Below are positions 44,981 through 48,880 of a stretch of DNA of 48,880 nt, in pieces. Under the pieces are notes generated by a model. It searched no databases, was not told the DNA's origin, and saw only the letters and a list, made by a program, of their open reading frames with translations. The translations under genes and the position numbers were made by a program. The stretch comes from Candidatus Albibeggiatoa sp. nov. NOAA (GTDB taxonomy: Bacteria > Pseudomonadota > Gammaproteobacteria > Beggiatoales > Beggiatoaceae), in the NCBI GenBank assembly GCA_025800385.1, contig JAOXRS010000254.1:1-48880 (forward strand), in the 5' to 3' direction. Numbering within the stretch: position 1 is the stretch's first letter; each line of letters begins with the position of its first letter.

Positions 44981-45451
44981 ATGCCAAGAAGACGAGTCAT
45001 TGCTCAACGAGCTATTTTGCCAGACCCGAAGTACGGAAATCAAACATTGGCTAAGTTCGTCAACATCTTAATGGTTGATGGCAAGAAAGCGGTAGCAGAA
45101 CGCATTGTATACGGTGCATTAGATCGTATCTCAGAAAAATCTGAAAAAGATGCTTTAGAAGTTTTTGAAAAAGCACTTGAAAATGTAAAACCTGTTGTAG
45201 AAGTTAAATCACGCCGTGTTGGTGGTTCAACATACCAAGTCCCTGTTGAAGTGCGCCCTGCTCGTAGAACAGCATTAGCGATGCGTTGGTTAGTAGAGTC
45301 CGCTCGCAAACGTGGCGAAAAATCAATGGGTGTTCGTTTGGCTAACGAAATGTTAGACGCATTCGAAAACAAAGGTACTGCAATCAAGAAACGTGAAGAT
45401 GTGCACCGTATGGCAGAAGCCAACAAAGCATTCTCACATTTCAGATGGTAA
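44981..45451 (+). CDS. rpsG: 30S ribosomal protein S7
   Basis: 156 residues, the usual bacterial length. PRRRVIAQRAILPDPKYGN at the N-terminus and RRVGGSTYQVPVEVRP, RMAEANKAFSHFRW further on identify S7. It initiates assembly of the 3' domain of 16S rRNA and in E. coli autoregulates the str operon. The rpsL-rpsG gap is short; I see no obvious S7-binding fold there. Confidence 0.98.
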   Translation: MPRRRVIAQRAILPDPKYGNQTLAKFVNILMVDGKKAVAERIVYGALDRISEKSEKDALEVFEKALENVKPVVEVKSRRVGGSTYQVPVEVRPARRTALAMRWLVESARKRGEKSMGVRLANEMLDAFENKGTAIKKREDVHRMAEANKAFSHFRW

Positions 45452-45518
45452 TATTGTTTTAATAATTTTTTTGTATTGTTTCTATTTTGTTCTTTCACAA
45501 TAGATAAAGGTTTTAGAC

Positions 45519-47621
45519 GTGGCACGTAAAACACCTCTTGAACGCTACCGTAATGTCGGGATTATGGCGCATATTGATGCGGGTAAAACGACTACGACTG
45601 AGCGCATCTTATTTTATACAGGTCTTTCGCACAAAATTGGTGAAGTCCATGACGGTGCCGCCACTATGGATTGGATGGAGCAAGAACAGGAACGTGGTAT
45701 TACCATTACCTCGGCAGCGACAACTTGCTTCTGGCACGGCATGGGTCAGCAATTTGACGAACATCGTATCAATATTATTGACACGCCTGGACACGTTGAC
45801 TTTACGATTGAAGTAGAGCGTTCATTACGTGTGTTAGACGGTGCTTGTGCTGTATTCTGTGCGGTTGGTGGTGTAGAACCCCAATCAGAAACAGTATGGC
45901 GACAAGCGAATAAGTACGGCGTACCACGTATGGCCTTTGTCAATAAAATGGATAGAGCAGGCGCAGATTTCTTGCGTGTTGTCGAGCAAATTAAAGAACG
46001 TCTCGCTGCGAATCCAGTTCCTCTCCAAATTCCTATCGGCGCTGAAGAAAACTTCCAAGGTGTTGTTGACCTTATCAAAATGAAAGCGATTTTCTGGGAT
46101 GACAAAACCCAAGGAATGAGCTACGAAGAAAAAGACATCCCTGATGATCTTGCTGACTTATGTCAAGAATGGCGTGAGAAAATGCTTGAATCAGCAGCCG
46201 AAGCTTCAGAAGAATTAATGGACAAATACCTTGAAGATGGCGATTTATCTGAAGAAGATATTCGTGAAGGTATCCGTGTTCAAACCCTTGCAAATGAAAT
46301 TGTCCCAGCAATGTGTGGTTCAGCCTTTAAAAATAAAGGTGTTCAAGCCATGTTGGACGCAATCATTTACTACATGCCTGCACCAAATGACGTAGAAGCC
46401 ATTAAAGGCATTCTTGACGATGCGGCAGAAACAGAAGCAGAGCGTCCATCATCTGATGACGAGCCTTTCGCTTCTTTAGCATTCAAAATTGCAACTGACC
46501 CGTTCGTTGGTACGTTGACTTTCTTCCGTGTGTACTCAGGTGTATTAAACTCTGGCGACACTATCTACAACGCTGTGAAACAAAAACGTGAGCGTGTAGG
46601 TCGTATCGTGCAAATGCACTCTAATTCGCGTGAAGAAATTAAAGAAGTACGCGCAGGTGACATCGCTGCTGCAATTGGCTTAAAAGACGTAACTACGGGT
46701 GATACGTTATGTTCTAAAGATGATGTCATTACTTTAGAGCGTATGGAATTCCCAGAGCCAGTTATCTCAGTTGCTGTTGAGCCTAAGACGAAAGCTGACC
46801 AAGAGAAAATGAGTATTGCACTTTCTAAATTGGCAGCAGAAGATCCATCATTCCGTGTACATACAGATGAAGAATCTGGTCAAACGATTATTTCTGGTAT
46901 GGGTGAATTACACCTTGAAATTATTGTTGATCGTATGAAGCGTGAATTCAAAGTTGAAGCGAATGTGGGTGCGCCTCAAGTTGCTTACCGTGAAACAATT
47001 AAACAAGCAGTTGAGCAAGAAGGTAAATTTGTTCGCCAATCAGGTGGTCGTGGTCAATACGGTCATGTTTGGTTGAAGATTGAACCTCAAGAAGCAGGTG
47101 CAGGTTACGAATTCGTCAATGAAATTGTCGGTGGTGTTGTTCCTAAAGAATACATCCCGGCGGTTGATAAAGGCATTCAAGACCAAATGGAAAACGGCGT
47201 AATCGCAGGTTATCCAGTGGTCGACGTGAAAGTCACTTTATATGATGGTTCATACCATGAAGTGGATTCAAGTGAAACTGCATTCCGTTTAGCAGGCTCT
47301 TTAGGTTTCAAAGAAGGTGCGAAGAAAGCAAAAGCCATCTTACTTGAACCTGTTATGGCTGTTGAAGTGGTTACACCTGAAGAATACATGGGTGACGTGA
47401 TGGGTGACTTAAACCGTCGTCGTGGTATTTTGCAAGGTATGGAAGACATTCCAACAGGCAAGAGCATTAAAGCAGAAGTACCTTTATCAGAAATGTTTGG
47501 TTATGCAACTGACTTACGTTCTTTAACGCAAGGTCGTGCAAGCTACACTATGCAATTTGATAAGTACTCAGAAGCACCAAGTAACGTAGCTGAAGCGGTT
47601 ATTAAAAAGAATCAAGGCTAA
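45519..47621 (+). CDS. fusA: Translation elongation factor G
   Basis: 700 residues from a GTG start (45519) with AAAGG nine bases upstream. G1 AHIDAGKTTTTE (about 17-28), G2/G3 region RGITITSAA and DTPGHVDF, G4 NKMDR. The later domains (GMGELHLEIIVDRM, RQSGGRGQYGHVWLKIEP, GDVMGDLNRRRG) are complete. EF-G drives GTP-dependent ribosomal translocation. Third gene of the str operon. Confidence 0.98.
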   Translation: MARKTPLERYRNVGIMAHIDAGKTTTTERILFYTGLSHKIGEVHDGAATMDWMEQEQERGITITSAATTCFWHGMGQQFDEHRINIIDTPGHVDFTIEVERSLRVLDGACAVFCAVGGVEPQSETVWRQANKYGVPRMAFVNKMDRAGADFLRVVEQIKERLAANPVPLQIPIGAEENFQGVVDLIKMKAIFWDDKTQGMSYEEKDIPDDLADLCQEWREKMLESAAEASEELMDKYLEDGDLSEEDIREGIRVQTLANEIVPAMCGSAFKNKGVQAMLDAIIYYMPAPNDVEAIKGILDDAAETEAERPSSDDEPFASLAFKIATDPFVGTLTFFRVYSGVLNSGDTIYNAVKQKRERVGRIVQMHSNSREEIKEVRAGDIAAAIGLKDVTTGDTLCSKDDVITLERMEFPEPVISVAVEPKTKADQEKMSIALSKLAAEDPSFRVHTDEESGQTIISGMGELHLEIIVDRMKREFKVEANVGAPQVAYRETIKQAVEQEGKFVRQSGGRGQYGHVWLKIEPQEAGAGYEFVNEIVGGVVPKEYIPAVDKGIQDQMENGVIAGYPVVDVKVTLYDGSYHEVDSSETAFRLAGSLGFKEGAKKAKAILLEPVMAVEVVTPEEYMGDVMGDLNRRRGILQGMEDIPTGKSIKAEVPLSEMFGYATDLRSLTQGRASYTMQFDKYSEAPSNVAEAVIKKNQG

Positions 47622-47627
47622 TTAGGA

Positions 47628-47666
47628 TTTAGGGATTGCTGGTTTTAAATAACTAGTGATCCTAAA
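47628..47666 (+). other. Stem-loop in the fusA-tuf intergenic region
   Basis: TTTAGGGATTGCTGGTT (47628-47644) can pair with AACTAGTGATCCTAAA (47651-47666): 16 pairs with three G-U and one bulged G, loop of six bases. It begins six bases after the fusA stop. No T-tract follows directly, so it may be a processing, stability or attenuation element rather than a terminator. Confidence 0.5.
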
Positions 47667-47708
47667 TTTGAAGAATTTTTTAAGAACTTTTTAAGATTAA
47701 TCACAACT

Positions 47709-47726
47709 TTTGATAGCAATATCAAA
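47709..47726. other. Small palindrome upstream of tuf
   Basis: TTTGATA (47709-47715) and TATCAAA (47720-47726) are perfect inverted 7-mers around GCAA. It lies 27 bases before the tuf start. As RNA it would be a short GNRA-type hairpin (loop GCAA). Confidence 0.4.
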
Positions 47727-47753
47727 GTGACTTAAGAAACGGGGAACAAGAGC

Positions 47754-48880
47754 GTGTCCAAAGAGAAATTTGATCGGAGTAAACCGCACGTAAACGTAGG
47801 CACAATTGGTCACGTTGACCATGGTAAAACCACTTTAACTGCTGCATTGACAAAATGTATGGCAGAAAAACACGGTGGTGAGTTTAAAGCTTACGACCAA
47901 ATCGATAATGCGCCTGAAGAAAGAGCGCGTGGTATTACAATCGCAACTGCGCACGTTGAGTATGAATCAGACTCTCGTCACTATGCGCACGTAGACTGCC
48001 CAGGTCACGCCGATTATGTTAAAAACATGATTACTGGTGCGGCACAAATGGACGGTGCGATCTTAGTTGTATCAGCTGCTGATGGTCCTATGCCTCAAAC
48101 GCGTGAGCACATCTTATTAGCTCGCCAAGTAGGTGTACCTTACATCGTAGTATTCATGAACAAAACTGACCAAGTTGATGACGAAGAGTTATTAGAATTG
48201 GTTGAAATGGAAGTACGTGAATTATTAAGCAGCTACGAATTCCCAGGTGACGACTTACCATTAGTTATGGGTTCTGCGTTAAAAGCGGTTGAAGGTGACC
48301 AAGATCACGTTCAAAAAATCTACGACTTAGTTGATGAAATGGATAACTACATTCCTCAGCCAGAGCGTGATATTGACCAAACATTCTTAATGCCAATTGA
48401 AGACGTATTCTCAATTTCAGGTCGTGGTACAGTAGTAACTGGCCGTATCGAACGTGGTAAAGTTAACGTTGGCGACGAAATCGAAATTGTTGGTATCAAA
48501 GAAACGACTAAAACAACATGTACGGGCGTAGAAATGTTCCGTAAGTTGTTAGACGAAGGTGTAGCAGGCGACAACGTAGGTGTTTTATTACGTGGTACGA
48601 AGCGTGATGAAGTAGAACGTGGTCAAGTATTAGCACAACCAGGTTCAATTACACCACATACACACTTTGAAGCAGAAGTTTACGTATTAGGTAAAGACGA
48701 AGGTGGTCGTCATACTCCATTCTTTAATGGATATCGTCCACAATTCTACTTCCGTACAACTGACGTAACAGGTGCGGTAGAATTACCAGAAGGCACAGAA
48801 ATGGTGATGCCTGGTGATAACGTTAAAGTGACTGTGAAATTAATTGCTCCAATTGCGATGGAAGAAGGCTTACGCTTTGC
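47754..48880 (+). CDS. tuf: Translation elongation factor Tu (3' end cut by the window)
   Basis: 375 complete codons from GTG 47754 to the window edge; full EF-Tu has about 395. The ribosome binding site GGGGAA is about nine bases upstream. G1 GHVDHGKTT, RGITIATAHVEYES, DCPGHADYVKNM and NKTDQVDD are present, as is the domain 2 GRGTVVTGRIERG. It delivers aminoacyl-tRNA to the ribosome. It is separated from fusA by 132 bases that contain a stem-loop and a palindrome. Confidence 0.97.
   Translation, partial: MSKEKFDRSKPHVNVGTIGHVDHGKTTLTAALTKCMAEKHGGEFKAYDQIDNAPEERARGITIATAHVEYESDSRHYAHVDCPGHADYVKNMITGAAQMDGAILVVSAADGPMPQTREHILLARQVGVPYIVVFMNKTDQVDDEELLELVEMEVRELLSSYEFPGDDLPLVMGSALKAVEGDQDHVQKIYDLVDEMDNYIPQPERDIDQTFLMPIEDVFSISGRGTVVTGRIERGKVNVGDEIEIVGIKETTKTTCTGVEMFRKLLDEGVAGDNVGVLLRGTKRDEVERGQVLAQPGSITPHTHFEAEVYVLGKDEGGRHTPFFNGYRPQFYFRTTDVTGAVELPEGTEMVMPGDNVKVTVKLIAPIAMEEGLRF

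Noticed and set aside
47710..47725. TTGATA-GCAA-TATCAA as an FNR box before tuf
   Set aside because: The half-sites TTGAT/ATCAA are separated by six bases rather than four, and oxygen control of tuf is not expected. I list it only as a palindrome.

Overview
The window looks like a chromosomal segment of an AT-rich gammaproteobacterium, most likely a sulfur-oxidising Thiotrichales/Beggiatoa-type organism. The basis is the gammaproteobacterial core genes (smc, cysS, fabI, tilS, bamD next to rluD, and a classical rpsL-rpsG-fusA-tuf operon) mixed with accessory families common in large filamentous sulfur bacteria (LRR-Roc-COR, LRR-KAP, TPR proteins, toxin-antitoxin remnants, DUF302). The genus is inference; no rRNA gene is present to settle it.

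Layout. 1-6670: a truncated gene end, a SUKH-domain protein, a DUF817 membrane protein followed by a tetracluster ferredoxin, a class III adenylate cyclase and an unrecognised membrane protein. 6770-12710: an LRR-Roc-COR GTPase preceded by a 140-bp inverted-repeat element, divergent from smc. 12816-15519: two toxin-antitoxin loci collapsed onto each other with both toxins truncated, then a two-gene unit encoding a small one-helix membrane protein and an exported TPR protein. 15731-24452: housekeeping and metabolism (hcp with an FNR-like site, an HNH nuclease, cysS, fabI, a DUF815 ATPase, tilS, bamD, rluD). 24630-28854: an orphan ZorA-like channel protein convergent with an LRR-KAP NTPase. 28934-35379: a compact minus-strand operon of peptide-binding lipoprotein, a periplasmic-binding-protein/pentameric-channel fusion, an OPT transporter and a small membrane protein. 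35647-38404: DUF302 protein, Met-rich coiled-coil protein, dihydrolipoamide dehydrogenase-like flavoprotein. 38459-44106: RstAB-like two-component system and two tandem secreted S1 proteases with an unusual insertion. 44461-48880: promoter and genes of the str operon, tuf running off the end.

Three items stand out. First, the fusion at 31130-33724 puts a Leu/Ile/Val-type periplasmic receptor in front of a Pro-loop pentameric ligand-gated channel, in one operon with two peptide-handling proteins: a candidate ligand-sensing ion channel system. Second, the ROCO and KAP proteins share the same N-terminal LRR module on unrelated NTPases, and these two, the TPR protein and the small membrane protein all carry a Gly-Asp-x-Asn motif; the copies in the adjacent TPR/membrane-protein pair are nearly identical, reminiscent of paired beta-solenoid or amyloid signalling motifs. 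Third, the TA locus shows an unusually clear record of a deletion that removed the 3' parts of two convergent PIN toxins.
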